Shown: in pieces, positions 8,330-17,828 of the stretch | Layout of the letters: the number at the start of each line of letters is the position of its first letter | Numbering within the stretch: position 1 is the stretch's first letter | The notes under the pieces: generated by a model | The model's input: the letters and a program-made list of their open reading frames with translations, nothing else | The model's database searches: none | What the model was told of the DNA's origin: nothing | Assembly: GCF_947367125.1 (NCBI RefSeq) | Contig: NZ_CANBCQ010000013.1 | Location: 1-51,586 of the forward strand | Direction of reading: 5' to 3' | Source: an uncultured Lactobacillus sp. | GTDB lineage: Bacteria > Bacillota > Bacilli > Lactobacillales > Lactobacillaceae | DNA: 51,586 bases | Made by a program: the position numbers and the translations under genes

Positions 8330-9541
8330 ATGGCTAAATTAATCGTTGACGATCTTGATGTTAAAGGCAAAAAGGTCTTAGTTCGTGTAGACTTCAACGT
8401 TCCAATTAAAGACGGTGTTATTGGTGACGACAACCGTATTGTTGCTGCACTTCCTACTATTAAGTACATCATTGAACATGGTGGCAAGGCAATCTTACTC
8501 AGCCACTTAGGTCGTGTTAAGTCAGATGCTGACAAGAAGGAATTATCATTAAAGCCAGTTGCTGAACGTTTAAGTGAACTTCTTAAGAAGCCTGTAACTT
8601 TTGTACCTGCAAACGAAGGTAAAGAAGTTGAAGACGCAATCAACAACATGAAGGATGGCGACGTTATCGTTCTTGAAAACACTAGATTCCAAGATATCGA
8701 CAACGACTTTGGCAAGCGTGAATCAGGTAACGATCCTAAGCTTGGCGAATACTGGGCAAGTCTTGGCGACATGTTTGTAAATGATGCCTTTGGTACTGCA
8801 CACAGAAGTCACGCTTCAAACGTTGGTATTGCAACTGCTATGAAGGAAAACGGCAAGCCTGCAGCAGCTGGTTACTTGCTTGAAAAGGAAATCAAGTTCT
8901 TAGGTGATGCTGTTGAAAACCCAGTTCACCCATTCGTAACTATTCTTGGTGGTGCTAAGGTTTCAGACAAGATTGGTGTTATCGAAAACTTAATTCCTAA
9001 GTCAGACCACATCTTAATCGGTGGTGGTATGGCTTACACCTTCTTAGCAGCACAAGGCCACAAGATCGGTAAATCATTGTTTGAAGCTGATAAGGTAGAC
9101 CTTGCTAAGGACTTGCTTAAGAAGGCTGGCGACAAGATCGTTCTTCCTGTAGACAACGTAGCTGCTACTGAATTCTCAAACGATGCTTCACGCGAAGTTG
9201 TTGGTGATGATATTCCTGATAACATGATGGGTCTTGACATTGGTCCTAAGACTGTTGAAAAGTTCAAGGACATCTTAAAGGATGCTAAGACTGTTGTTTG
9301 GAACGGCCCAATGGGTGCTTTCGAAATGCCTAACTTTGCAGAAGGTACTTTGGAAGTTGGTCGTGCATTGGCAGACCTTAAGGACGCAACTACTATTATC
9401 GGTGGTGGTGACTCAACTGCTGCTGCTAAGCAATTAGGTATTGCTCCTAAGATTACCCACATTTCTACCGGTGGTGGTGCTTCACTTAACTACCTTGAAG
9501 GTAAGGAATTGCCAGGTATCGCTTGCGTTTCAGACAAGTAA
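8330..9541 (+). CDS. pgk: Phosphoglycerate kinase
   Basis: The product is 403 residues from ATG 8330, preceded by CGGAGGA at a normal distance. A longer in-frame start at GTG 8249 would place the N-terminus inside the gapA terminator and is rejected. The N-terminal motif [11 protein letters not shown] is at about 13-23. The nucleotide-binding loop LGGAKVSDK and the C-terminal GGGDSTAA are present. It makes ATP from 1,3-bisphosphoglycerate. Codon use is strongly biased, as in gapA. Confidence 0.98.
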   Translation: MAKLIVDDLDVKGKKVLVRVDFNVPIKDGVIGDDNRIVAALPTIKYIIEHGGKAILLSHLGRVKSDADKKELSLKPVAERLSELLKKPVTFVPANEGKEVEDAINNMKDGDVIVLENTRFQDIDNDFGKRESGNDPKLGEYWASLGDMFVNDAFGTAHRSHASNVGIATAMKENGKPAAAGYLLEKEIKFLGDAVENPVHPFVTILGGAKVSDKIGVIENLIPKSDHILIGGGMAYTFLAAQGHKIGKSLFEADKVDLAKDLLKKAGDKIVLPVDNVAATEFSNDASREVVGDDIPDNMMGLDIGPKTVEKFKDILKDAKTVVWNGPMGAFEMPNFAEGTLEVGRALADLKDATTIIGGGDSTAAAKQLGIAPKITHISTGGGASLNYLEGKELPGIACVSDK

Positions 9542-9565
9542 TAGTAAGGAAAGGACAATAGATTA

Positions 9566-10324
9566 ATGAGTCGTACGCCAATTATTGCTGGTAACTGGAA
9601 GTTACACATGAATCCAGATCAAACTACTGAATTCGTTGATGCTGTTAAGGATAAGTTGCCAGATCCAAGTAAGGTTGAATCACTTATTTGTGCCCCTGCA
9701 GTTGACCTTGATGCTTTAAGAAAAGCAGCTAAGGGTTCAAACTTGCACATCGGTGCAGAAAACTGCTACTTTGAAGACGAAGGTGCTTACACCGGTGAAA
9801 CTTCACCAAAGGTCCTCAAAGAAATGGGTATGGACTATGTAATTATTGGTCACTCAGAACGTCGTGGCTACTTCCACGAAACTGATGAAGACATTAACAA
9901 GAAAGCTAAGGCTATCTTTGCTAATGGTTTGAAGCCAATTATTTGCTGTGGTGAATCACTTGAAACTCGTGAAGCTAACAAGCAAGAAGAATGGGTAGTT
10001 GCTCAAATTAAGGCTGCATTAGATGGTCTTACTGCTGAACAAGTATCTTCACTGGTAATTGCTTATGAACCAATCTGGGCTATTGGTACTGGTAAGACTG
10101 CTTCATCGGACCAAGCTGAAGAAATGTGCAAGACTATCCGTGAAACTGTTAAGGACTTGTACAATGAAGAAACTGCAGAAAACGTTCGTATTCAATACGG
10201 TGGTTCTGTAAAGCCAGCTAACGTTAAGGAATTAATGGCTAAGCCTGATATTGACGGTGGTTTAGTTGGTGGTGCTTCATTAGTACCAGAATCATTCTTA
10301 GAATTGGTAAACTACCAAGACTAA
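9566..10324 (+). CDS. tpiA: Triosephosphate isomerase
   Basis: The 252-residue TIM barrel interconverts dihydroxyacetone phosphate and glyceraldehyde-3-phosphate. Catalytic Lys12 is in GNWKLHMN, the catalytic His is in IIGHSERR, the catalytic Glu is in [13 protein letters not shown] and the phosphate loop YGGSVKPAN is present. It is the last gene of the glycolytic operon, 24 bases after pgk, and is followed by a terminator. Confidence 0.98.
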   Translation: MSRTPIIAGNWKLHMNPDQTTEFVDAVKDKLPDPSKVESLICAPAVDLDALRKAAKGSNLHIGAENCYFEDEGAYTGETSPKVLKEMGMDYVIIGHSERRGYFHETDEDINKKAKAIFANGLKPIICCGESLETREANKQEEWVVAQIKAALDGLTAEQVSSLVIAYEPIWAIGTGKTASSDQAEEMCKTIRETVKDLYNEETAENVRIQYGGSVKPANVKELMAKPDIDGGLVGGASLVPESFLELVNYQD

Positions 10325-10335
10325 TTAATGATAAT

Positions 10336-10369
10336 AAAAATAGCTTCTGCATTTGCGGAAGCTATTTTT
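10336..10369 (+). terminator. Terminator of the glycolytic operon
   Basis: AAAAATAGCTTC pairs with GAAGCTATTTTT around a short loop that contains a further GC pair, ending in a T tract. Confidence 0.9.
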
Positions 10370-10462
10370 ATGTATATTTAAATAACAAATTATTAAGCTA
10401 TAAGATGGCTGCAAAGATACTTTTGATAAGTGAATTTATTATAAAATAATAACAGCTAGGTC

Positions 10463-10490
10463 TTGTATTTTTAGCTGAACAAAGTATAAT
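10463..10490 (+). promoter_or_regulatory. Promoter of a candidate small RNA
   Basis: The -35 TTGTAT (10463-10468) and the consensus -10 TATAAT (10485-10490) are 16 bases apart. No gene on this strand follows until 12127, and a strong terminator lies at 10618-10653. Confidence 0.65.
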
Positions 10491-10496
10491 ATTCAG

Positions 10497-10653
10497 TGGA
10501 GGTTGAATTAGTTTAATTGAACCTTCATTATTCAGTCTCTGCCTAATAATTCCTTATTACTTAATAAATACAAACTTTATGGCAGAAGATACATCTATAT
10601 CTATATCACTTTCTAGGAAAGCAGTTATGAAGATTTTTCATGACTGCTTTTTT
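10497..10653 (+). ncRNA. Candidate small non-coding RNA (about 157 nt)
   Basis: The predicted transcript starts 6-7 bases after a good promoter and ends at a canonical terminator. It can form three hairpins. The first is GAGGTTGAATTA against TAATTGAACCTTC (two mismatches, 3-base loop). The second is TCTGCC against GGCAGA around an AU-rich loop. The third is the terminator AAAGCAGTTATGA against TCATGACTGCTTT (one G-T pair, then six T). No reading frame with a ribosome binding site is present. It fills the gap between tpiA and the convergent gene at 10652. I do not recognise an RNA family. Confidence 0.5.
10618..10653 (+). terminator. Terminator of the candidate small RNA
   Basis: A 13-bp stem with one G-T pair and a 7-base loop is followed by TTTTTT. 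The T tract is on the plus strand, so it does not belong primarily to the minus-strand gene that ends at 10652. Confidence 0.85.
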
Positions 10654-11167
10654 AGTTAGGATTTACTTCAAAGCCAATTGGTGGAAAAGTAGGTAATTTT
10701 AAAGGTGTGACATGCCATTGGGTAAACAGGACGGAAGTTAAAAGGATAAAAGGCACATCTTCAGGCTTAGTGATGTCACAAATCAAAACGCCGCCGCGGT
10801 CGCCCATAATAGTTTGAACACTTGCCACACTTTTGATTCCAGAGCGAAAAGTATATGTTCCGCGTTTAATGCTGCCTGTAACAATATATTTTAATTGAGT
10901 TAGATAAAAGATATTGGCAGTTGGCGTATTTAGCTTTTTAACCCCAACTAAAGAGTGATTAACGACATCAATTGTAAAAGAAGAAATTAACCCGACACCA
11001 TCAGAAAAAAGACGGCCCACTTCTTGTTTATGAAGATTATTTAAGTATAAAGTGTGGTTAGGATTATCGAGATTACCTTGAATAAAAAATTCAACTTTAC
11101 CATCCTGATTAAGCACAGGAATTTGACCGTAATCTTTTTCTTGATCAAGTTCTAGCCAAAATCGCAT
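10652..11167 (-). CDS. Tubby C-terminal-like (LURP-one-related type) protein
   Basis: The 171-residue protein has no signal peptide or membrane segment. It is built of many short beta-strands (VEFFIQG, HTLYLNN, QEVGRLFSD, SSFTIDVV, KYIVTGSI) with a C-terminal hydrophobic stretch (VPFILLTSVLFTQWHV), the pattern of LURP-one-related/tubby C-terminal barrels. I base this on fold style, not on a diagnostic motif. It lies 19 bases downstream of a HAD phosphatase on the same strand, so the two are probably cotranscribed. The function is unknown. Confidence 0.7.
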   Translation of the reverse strand: MRFWLELDQEKDYGQIPVLNQDGKVEFFIQGNLDNPNHTLYLNNLHKQEVGRLFSDGVGLISSFTIDVVNHSLVGVKKLNTPTANIFYLTQLKYIVTGSIKRGTYTFRSGIKSVASVQTIMGDRGGVLICDITKPEDVPFILLTSVLFTQWHVTPLKLPTFPPIGFEVNPN

Positions 11168-11186
11168 ACTTACTCACCTCATATCT

Positions 11187-12059
11187 TTAAATATTATTGT
11201 TTGTAATAAATCGATTTAAAATATAAGCTACACCATCTTCATTGTTTCTCTTGGTAACAACTTGAGCTATATTTTTGATTGTTGGAATAGCGTTTCCCAT
11301 TGCTACGCCAGTACCCGCTGCTTGGATCATACTTTCATCATTCAAGTTATCACCAATTGCGGCAATTTCTTCTCGTTTAATTCCTTTTAACTTAGCATAG
11401 TCCAGTAGAGCAATACCTTTTTGTGCATGATAATCATTAATCTCAATATTTGAAGATGAACTTGAGGTAACTACTAGGCCGCCAATTGCAGCAATTTCTT
11501 TTTTGATATCTACAAAAGCTTCGTGGCCGCGAGCATCAAAGGCAATGATCTTCATTACTTCTATTTTAGGATCTTTCAGTAAATCTTCAAAGCTGTTAAT
11601 TTGTTTCATGTTCATGATGGACCGATTACCAGCAGAAATTGCAACAGCCTGCTTAAAATCGAATAAAGGATTTAAATCTACCATTAAGTGAGCGACATTG
11701 GCGATACGTTGATTTAAATCTTCGCTGTATACTTGATTAGTAGTCAAAATTTCAAAATAGAAGCCTGCTTGATGCAATAATTGAACTAACTGTTGGGCTT
11801 TAGGTTTAGAAATACTATGTTTAATCATAAGTTGGTTGTTCTCATTAAAAACTAGAGCACCGTTAAGATTAATAAAGCCAGTATGCAAATCAGCTTTTTT
11901 TAAAATTGAACGCGATTCACGTGGAGCACGGCCGGTAGCAATTAAAAACTCAATTCCGTTCTTTTGTGCATTTTTCACAGCTTTTACATTAGCAGGTGAA
12001 ACCGTCATGTCTGAATTGAAAAGTGTGCCATCAAGATCACAAGCAACTAATTTGATCAT
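11187..12059 (-). CDS. Cof-type HAD-IIB sugar-phosphate phosphatase
   Basis: The product is 290 residues from the ATG at 12059, which has GGGAG upstream. A longer frame to 12149 would overlap the divergent ung start and lacks a ribosome binding site. HAD motif I DLDGTLFNSD, motif II ATGRA, a catalytic Lys in the C-terminal half and motif III GDNLNDESM are all seen. Members dephosphorylate sugar phosphates or flavin intermediates. The substrate is not predictable. Confidence 0.92.
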   Translation of the reverse strand: MIKLVACDLDGTLFNSDMTVSPANVKAVKNAQKNGIEFLIATGRAPRESRSILKKADLHTGFINLNGALVFNENNQLMIKHSISKPKAQQLVQLLHQAGFYFEILTTNQVYSEDLNQRIANVAHLMVDLNPLFDFKQAVAISAGNRSIMNMKQINSFEDLLKDPKIEVMKIIAFDARGHEAFVDIKKEIAAIGGLVVTSSSSSNIEINDYHAQKGIALLDYAKLKGIKREEIAAIGDNLNDESMIQAAGTGVAMGNAIPTIKNIAQVVTKRNNEDGVAYILNRFITNNNI

Positions 12060-12126
12060 AATTTTTCTCCCATTTATTATTAAATTAATGATACCATAAA
12101 GAGGATAAGAAAAGAGGGGGTAACAC

Positions 12127-12825
12127 TTGGCTAAAGCATTAATTGGCAACGATTGGGATCAAATATTGAACCCTGTCTTTGCAAGTGAGAAATATCACGA
12201 ATTACATAATTTCTTAAAAGAAGAATATGCTACTAAGCAAATTTATCCTGATATGTATCATATTTTTACAGCGTTTAAGTTGACACCGTTTGCCAAAACT
12301 AAAGTGGTTATTTTAGGTCAAGATCCATATCATAATCCGGGTCAAGCTAATGGGATGAGTTTTTCGGTCATGCCAGGCACGACTTTACCACCATCACTTA
12401 GAAATATTTATAAAGAGTTGTACGATGATGTCGGAGCTAGGCCAGTTAATCATGGCTATTTAAAGAAATGGGCTGATCAAGGAGTGCTACTTTTAAATGC
12501 CGTTTTAACAGTACCATATGGGCACGCTAATGGTCATCAAGGTAAAGGCTGGGAAAATGTCACTGATACAGCAATTAAGGCTCTCAGTGAGCGAGGCAAG
12601 GTAGTTTTTATCTTATGGGGAAGATTTGCTCAAAATAAAATTCCATTAATTGATCAAAGCCAAAATTTTATTATTAAATCTTCACACCCAAGTCCATTTT
12701 CAGCTGATCGTGGTTTCTTTGGTTCGCGACCATTTTCGCGTTGTAATACGGCGTTAAAGAATTTTGGCGAAACACCTATTGATTGGCAATTACCGGAAAC
12801 AGTAAGTAAATCTGATTTAGCATAA
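12127..12825 (+). CDS. ung: Uracil-DNA glycosylase (family 1)
   Basis: The 232-residue enzyme removes uracil from DNA as the first step of base excision repair. It starts at TTG 12127 after GAGGGGG. The water-activating motif GQDPYH is at 64-69 (Asp66), and the minor-groove loop [14 protein letters not shown] is in the C-terminal third. The length is typical. pta follows after 9 bases, so ung-pta-tsaE look like one operon. Confidence 0.97.
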   Translation: MAKALIGNDWDQILNPVFASEKYHELHNFLKEEYATKQIYPDMYHIFTAFKLTPFAKTKVVILGQDPYHNPGQANGMSFSVMPGTTLPPSLRNIYKELYDDVGARPVNHGYLKKWADQGVLLLNAVLTVPYGHANGHQGKGWENVTDTAIKALSERGKVVFILWGRFAQNKIPLIDQSQNFIIKSSHPSPFSADRGFFGSRPFSRCNTALKNFGETPIDWQLPETVSKSDLA

Positions 12826-12834
12826 GAGGTAAAG

Positions 12835-13830
12835 ATGAGCGTATTTTCATTATTTAAAAAGCAAGTTGAAGCTGCACAAGATAAAAAGAGAATTGTTTTT
12901 CCTGAAAGTGATGATTTAAGAGTTCTCACTGCTGTAGCTAATTTAAATAAAGATGGTATTATTGAACCAATTTTAATTGGCAATCCTGATGAAATTGCTA
13001 AATTGGCTAAGGAGCATAATTTAGATTTAGCTGATGTTAAAATTTATGATCTTAATAATTATGCTGAGCTTGACCAAATGGCTGCAGCATTCGTTAAAGC
13101 TAGAAGAAAAGATATCAGTATCGAAGAAGCCAAACTTAAGCTGGCTAAAGGAAATTACTTTGGCACGATGTTAGTTAAAATGGGCAAAGCAGACGGGATG
13201 GTTTCTGGAGCTGCGCATTCAACTGCTAATACTGTTTTGCCAGCATTGCAATTAATTCATGCTGCCAAAGGGATGCACCGCGTTTCAGGTGCCTTTGTAA
13301 TGGAAAAGGGTGATGAACGCTATATTTTTGCGGACTGTGCAATTAATATTGATCCTGATGAAGAAACCTTGGCTGAAATTGGCTATCAATCTGCATTAAC
13401 TGCCAAGATGGCCGAAATTGATCCTAAAGTTGCCTTTTTAAGTTTTTCAACTAAAGGCTCAGCTGAAAGTCCGATGGTTGATAAGGTTCATGATGCAGCT
13501 GCAATGTTCCAAAAGAATCACCCAGAAATTCCAGCTGATGGGGAATTGCAATTTGATGCTGCGTTTGTGCCTGCTGTTGGTGAAAAAAAGGCTCCGAGTT
13601 CAAAGGTAGCAGGACATGCAAATGTTTTCGTCTTCCCAGAACTGCAATCTGGTAATATTGGCTATAAGATGGTGCAAAGATTGGGTGGTTTTACTGCAGT
13701 AGGCCCAATTTTACAAGGTTTGGCTGCTCCGGTGAATGATTTGTCACGGGGATGCAGTGAACAAGATATTTATGATCTAGCTATTGTTACCGCTGCACAA
13801 GTTTTAGCAAAGGACAAGAATAATGACTAA
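12835..13830 (+). CDS. pta: Phosphate acetyltransferase
   Basis: The 331-residue short form of phosphotransacetylase exchanges acetyl-CoA and acetyl phosphate. The family motifs RIVFPESDDLRVL (19-31), GMVSGAAHSTANT and GGFTAVGPILQGLAAPVNDLSRG are present. With acetate kinase (ackA, 49721 in this window) it forms the Pta-AckA pathway. It overlaps tsaE by 8 bases, indicating translational coupling. Confidence 0.96.
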   Translation: MSVFSLFKKQVEAAQDKKRIVFPESDDLRVLTAVANLNKDGIIEPILIGNPDEIAKLAKEHNLDLADVKIYDLNNYAELDQMAAAFVKARRKDISIEEAKLKLAKGNYFGTMLVKMGKADGMVSGAAHSTANTVLPALQLIHAAKGMHRVSGAFVMEKGDERYIFADCAINIDPDEETLAEIGYQSALTAKMAEIDPKVAFLSFSTKGSAESPMVDKVHDAAAMFQKNHPEIPADGELQFDAAFVPAVGEKKAPSSKVAGHANVFVFPELQSGNIGYKMVQRLGGFTAVGPILQGLAAPVNDLSRGCSEQDIYDLAIVTAAQVLAKDKNND

Positions 13831-14302
13831 ATTAGAAATTAATTCTGCGGCAGAAATGCAAAAATTAGGTGCAACTTTAGCCCAGACAGCTCGGCCCCAT
13901 GATTTGCTTTTATTAAATGGTGATTTAGGTGCTGGTAAAACAACGATGACTCAAGGACTAGGACGAGAGTTAGGGGTAAGGCGCCCTGTTAAGAGCCCTA
14001 CGTTTACAATTGTCCGTGAATATCGCGAAGTAAAATTGCCACTTTTCCATATGGATTTTTATCGTTTGGAAAATGATGATCTTTCTTCAATTGATTTGGC
14101 AGGTTATTTGGCTGAGCCTGGTTTGGTAGTAATTGAATGGCCACAATTAGTAATGGCTGATTTACCAAATGAGTATTTACAGTTAACGATTACGCGCGTA
14201 GATGATAGCTGGGCTTCAACTAAGCGGATTGTAGAATTTGATCCACATGGTAAACGCAATGAAGAGTGGGTCAAAAATGTCTTAACAGAATTTGATGAAT
14301 AA
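13823..14302 (+). CDS. tsaE: tRNA threonylcarbamoyladenosine biosynthesis ATPase TsaE
   Basis: This 159-residue P-loop ATPase acts with TsaB and TsaD to place t6A at position 37 of ANN-decoding tRNAs. The Walker A motif GDLGAGKTT is near residue 33, and the conserved SPTFTIVREY and HMDFYRL are present. It overlaps pta. It ends at a terminator shared with the convergent exonuclease gene. Confidence 0.95.
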   Translation: MTKLEINSAAEMQKLGATLAQTARPHDLLLLNGDLGAGKTTMTQGLGRELGVRRPVKSPTFTIVREYREVKLPLFHMDFYRLENDDLSSIDLAGYLAEPGLVVIEWPQLVMADLPNEYLQLTITRVDDSWASTKRIVEFDPHGKRNEEWVKNVLTEFDE

Positions 14303-14303
14303 A

Positions 14304-14340
14304 AAGAAGATCTCTAGGAACTTTTCCCTAGAGATCTTTT
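14304..14340. terminator. Terminator after tsaE
   Basis: AAGATCTCTAGG pairs perfectly with CCTAGAGATCTT and is followed by TT. With A-rich flanks on the other side it can work in both directions. Confidence 0.88.
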
Positions 14341-14872
14341 AAATTTGATAAACTAAATTTTTAATAGCTTCATCACCGAATTCTTTTTCTTGATTGATTA
14401 AGATACCAGCACATGCTTCGCTATCACTTAAGGCATTGTGATGGTGCCAAAGTTCAACATCCAGTGCTTGAGAAACTGTATCTAATTTGTGATCGAGGAG
14501 TTCTGGCTCAAGTAATTTACTTGTAGCTAAAGTATCGATTACCAAATAATGCGGTTCTTCAATTCCATATCGAGCTAGACTTTGCCGCATAACATTAGTA
14601 TCAAAGCGAGCATTATGGGCGGCAACCAGCATTCCTGGTTGATATAAACCTTTAATATGCGGCCAAACTTCAGCCATTGTCGGGGCATTTTTTACATCGT
14701 CAGCTGTAATTTGGTGTACCTGAATATTACGCGCATCAAATGGCATTTGTGGATTAATTACTGTATAAAAGCGGTCAACAATTTTATTATTTCTGACCAT
14801 AACTAGAGCCAGTGAACAAGCACTTTCTGGATAATGGTTGGCCGTTTCGAAGTCCATTGCAATAAAATTCAT
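14339..14872 (-). CDS. DEDDh 3'-5' exonuclease (DnaQ/PolC-epsilon type)
   Basis: The product is 177 residues from ATG 14872, preceded by AAAGGAGA. An upstream in-frame start at 14902 is less likely. The exonuclease motifs are in order: Exo I MDFET, Exo II HNARFD, and Exo III with the DEDDh histidine in HHHNALSDSEA. It is a stand-alone proofreading-type domain without polymerase parts. It is divergent from murB. Confidence 0.93.
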   Translation of the reverse strand: MNFIAMDFETANHYPESACSLALVMVRNNKIVDRFYTVINPQMPFDARNIQVHQITADDVKNAPTMAEVWPHIKGLYQPGMLVAAHNARFDTNVMRQSLARYGIEEPHYLVIDTLATSKLLEPELLDHKLDTVSQALDVELWHHHNALSDSEACAGILINQEKEFGDEAIKNLVYQI

Positions 14873-14967
14873 AAAAATCTCCTTTATAAGGAAGTATATC
14901 ATTAATATTAATGAAGCTAACTGTTTTCTGCGGTAAAATAGTACAAGAAACTTTAAGGAGGCTAATC

Positions 14968-15864
14968 ATGGAATTACTTGATTTGAAAAAACAAGGAATT
15001 GATATTAAAGAGCAAATTCCATTAAGCAGGTATACTTTCACTAAAACAGGCGGTCCAGCTGAATTTGTTGCTTTTCCTAAAAATGTTAACGAAGTAGAGC
15101 AACTGGTGGAAGTTACACGTAAAAAACAGATTCCATTAACAATCATTGGCAATGCCTCAAACCTGATTATTCGTGATGGCGGAATTGATGGTTTAATAAT
15201 TATTTTAACTGAATTAAAAGAAATTAAAGTAACAGGTAATCAAGTTACAGCTGATGCTGGTGCACGAATTATTGATACAGCCTTTACTGCGGCACATCAT
15301 GGCTTAAGTGGCATGGAATTCGCTGCAGGTATTCCAGGCAGTATCGGCGGTGGTGTCTTTATGAACGCTGGGGCTTATGGCGGAGAAATGCAAGAAGTCG
15401 TTCAAAGCGTCAATGTTTTAACCAGAGCAGGAGAGTTTAAAACATATTCTAATGAAGAAATGAATTTCTCCTATCGCCATTCATTAGTCCAAGAAAATGG
15501 TGATATTGTCTTAAGTGCAACTTTTGCACTTAAAACAGGTAATAAGCTGGAAATTTTAGATCAAATGCATTATTTGAATGCTTTACGTCGCTATAAGCAA
15601 CCGCTAGAATATCCATCCTGTGGTAGTGTATTTAAGCGACCAACGGGTCATTTTGTGGGACCAATGATCATCAAGGCAGGACTGCAAGGTAAGCAAATTG
15701 GTGGTGCACAAGACTCTACTAAACACGCTGGCTTTATTGTGAATAAAGGCGGAGCAACAGCTACTGATTATCTTGATTTGATCCACCTGATTCAAAAAGT
15801 AATCAAAGAAAAATTTGGTCTTGATTTACAAACTGAAGTAAGAATTATTGGTAAAGAAAAATAA
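14968..15864 (+). CDS. murB: UDP-N-acetylenolpyruvoylglucosamine reductase MurB
   Basis: The product is 298 residues from ATG 14968, which follows AAGGAGG. The longer frame from 14911 lacks a ribosome binding site. MurB is an FAD enzyme that reduces UDP-GlcNAc-enolpyruvate to UDP-MurNAc for peptidoglycan. The FAD-binding region (FTKTGGPAEFVAFP, IGNASNLIIRDGGIDG, GIPGSIGGGVFMNAGAYG) and the proton-donor segment YPSCGSVFKRP are clear. It lies directly upstream of potABCD; from memory the pairing is also found in streptococci. Confidence 0.96.
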   Translation: MELLDLKKQGIDIKEQIPLSRYTFTKTGGPAEFVAFPKNVNEVEQLVEVTRKKQIPLTIIGNASNLIIRDGGIDGLIIILTELKEIKVTGNQVTADAGARIIDTAFTAAHHGLSGMEFAAGIPGSIGGGVFMNAGAYGGEMQEVVQSVNVLTRAGEFKTYSNEEMNFSYRHSLVQENGDIVLSATFALKTGNKLEILDQMHYLNALRRYKQPLEYPSCGSVFKRPTGHFVGPMIIKAGLQGKQIGGAQDSTKHAGFIVNKGGATATDYLDLIHLIQKVIKEKFGLDLQTEVRIIGKEK

Positions 15865-15880
15865 AATAATCTAGCAAAAC

Positions 15881-15914
15881 AAGCTACAGGCTGGAAGGCT
15901 TGCAGCTTATTTTT
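15881..15914 (+). terminator. Terminator or attenuator between murB and potA
   Basis: AAGCTACAGGCT pairs with GGCTTGCAGCTT (one mismatch, two G-T pairs) and is followed by ATTTTT. No separate potA promoter is evident, so readthrough from murB is likely. Confidence 0.72.
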
Positions 15915-15928
15915 ATGTGGGGATGGGA

Positions 15929-17026
15929 ATGGATATTATCAAATTAAAGCACATTACCAAAAAGTATGATGATGGTTTTGTAGCTCTTAAAGATATTAAT
16001 TTAACTATTGAATCTGGTAAATTTTATTCATTACTTGGTCCTAGTGGATCAGGTAAATCGACTATTTTACGTATTATTGCTGGCTTTACTCAACCGTCGA
16101 GTGGACAAGTGTTCTTCGATGGTCAAGATATTACCAATCTCGATGCTTCCAAGCGGCATATTAATACAGTCTTTCAAAATTATGCTTTGTTTCCACACTT
16201 GGATGTTTTTCAAAATGTGGCTTTTGGGCTAAAAATTAAGAAAAAACCGATGAATGAAATTAAACCTGCCGTTAAAGAAGCTCTGCATATGGTGCGACTA
16301 GATGGTTATGCTAATCGTGAAATCTCAGAGCTTAGTGGTGGGCAACAGCAACGAGTTGCGATTGCGCGGGCAATTGTAAATGAACCTAAAGTTTTACTGT
16401 TAGACGAATCATTATCAGCTTTGGATAAACGGTTACGAAAAGACATGCAGTTTGAACTGCGAGCAATTCAAAAGAAATTGGGAATAACTTTTATTTTTGT
16501 TACCCATGATCAAGAAGAAGCCTTATCAATGAGTGATGAAATTTTCGTTTTAAATGATGGTCAAATTCAACAGAGTGGAAATCCGGTAGCAATTTATGAT
16601 GAGCCAGTTAATGACTTTGTGGCCCGTTTTATTGGTGATTCCAATATTTTATCTGGGCGAATGATCCATGACTATGAGGTAGAGTTTGCCAATAACAAGT
16701 TTAAGTGTGCCGATGGTGGAATGAAACCGAATGAAAAGGTAGAAGTTGTTATCCGTCCTGAAGATTTAGATATTGTTAAGCCTGAAGATGGCAAGATCGT
16801 AGTTACAGCGCAAACGCAATTGTTTTTAGGCGATCACTTTGAAATTAAGGCGATTGATGCCAATGAAAATGAATGGCTGATTCATTCTACTAATGGGGTT
16901 AAATTAGGACAACGAGTTGGGCTATTTTTTGATCCAGAAGATATCCATGTTATGCGACTTAATGAAAGTCAGCGTGATTTTGATGCTCGACTAGAAAAAT
17001 ATGAGGCAGATGAGAATGAAAAATAA
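15929..17026 (+). CDS. potA: Spermidine/putrescine ABC transporter ATP-binding protein PotA
   Basis: The ATPase has about 365 residues. Several in-frame starts lie close together (GTG 15917, ATG 15923, ATG 15929); I prefer 15929 because GGGGA is at a usable distance. Walker [10 protein letters not shown], signature [14 protein letters not shown], Walker [13 protein letters not shown] and the H-loop FVTHDQEEA are present, followed by a TOBE domain (about 280-350). One detail differs from the usual Walker B motif: Ser replaces Pro in DESLSALD. It is first in a tightly overlapping potABCD operon. Confidence 0.96.
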   Translation: MDIIKLKHITKKYDDGFVALKDINLTIESGKFYSLLGPSGSGKSTILRIIAGFTQPSSGQVFFDGQDITNLDASKRHINTVFQNYALFPHLDVFQNVAFGLKIKKKPMNEIKPAVKEALHMVRLDGYANREISELSGGQQQRVAIARAIVNEPKVLLLDESLSALDKRLRKDMQFELRAIQKKLGITFIFVTHDQEEALSMSDEIFVLNDGQIQQSGNPVAIYDEPVNDFVARFIGDSNILSGRMIHDYEVEFANNKFKCADGGMKPNEKVEVVIRPEDLDIVKPEDGKIVVTAQTQLFLGDHFEIKAIDANENEWLIHSTNGVKLGQRVGLFFDPEDIHVMRLNESQRDFDARLEKYEADENEK

Positions 17027-17828
17027 AAAAATGTTTTTTATGATTCCATATCTACTCTGGATTATTCTTTTTGTTATTTTGCCAATCTTATTGATCCTCT
17101 GGTATTCATTTACTGATAGCAGCAATACTTTTACCTTGAAGAATTATGTTGAGTTTTTTAGAAATGGTACTTTTTTAAAAATGATGCTTAATTCATTTTG
17201 GTATGCATTTTTGATAACTTTTTTAACTTTGATCATTTCATATCCGGCAGCGTATTTTTTAACAAAAATGAAAAATCAACAGCTGTGGCTTCTGTTAATT
17301 ATTTTACCGACTTGGATCAATCTTTTGCTTAAAGCCTATGCTTTTATTGGCATTTTAGGTAATGATGGTTTGGTGAATAAATTTTTGCGCTTATTTGGGA
17401 TAGGACCAGTAAATATTTTATTTACCGATTTTGCTTTTATTTTTGTAGCTACTTATATTGAAATTCCTTTTATGATTTTACCGATTTTTAATGCGATTAA
17501 AGAAATCAATCCAGCAGTTATTCAAGCTTCAGAAGATTTAGGCGCTAGCAAATGGCAAACTTTTCGCTATGTACTTTGGCCACTGTCTCGTCCGGGTGTA
17601 GAAAGTGGAGTACAGGCTATCTTTATTCCGTCATTATCATTATTTATGCTTACTAGATTAATCGGCGGCAATCGCGTAATTACACTAGGGACTGCTATTG
17701 AAGAATACTTTATGACGACGATGAATTGGAATATGGGGGCAACGATTGGCGTTGTTTTAATCGTTTTGATGGTAATAGTTATGTTAATTACTAGTAGAAA
17801 GGCTAGACGAAAGAAGGTGGATCTATGA
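17016..17828 (+). CDS. potB: Spermidine/putrescine ABC transporter permease PotB
   Basis: The product is about 270 residues. ATG 17016 is favoured because GAGG sits 9 bases upstream; ATG 17001 and 17010 are alternatives. There are six hydrophobic helices, with the permease EAA loop [22 protein letters not shown] at about 175-196, where PotA docks. It overlaps the end of potA and shares ATGA with potC. Confidence 0.94.
   Translation: MKNKKMFFMIPYLLWIILFVILPILLILWYSFTDSSNTFTLKNYVEFFRNGTFLKMMLNSFWYAFLITFLTLIISYPAAYFLTKMKNQQLWLLLIILPTWINLLLKAYAFIGILGNDGLVNKFLRLFGIGPVNILFTDFAFIFVATYIEIPFMILPIFNAIKEINPAVIQASEDLGASKWQTFRYVLWPLSRPGVESGVQAIFIPSLSLFMLTRLIGGNRVITLGTAIEEYFMTTMNWNMGATIGVVLIVLMVIVMLITSRKARRKKVDL

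Noticed and set aside
10579-10659. 26-codon frame starting ATGGCAGAAGAT inside the candidate small RNA
   Set aside because: No ribosome binding site, and the frame runs through the terminator stem and T tract.
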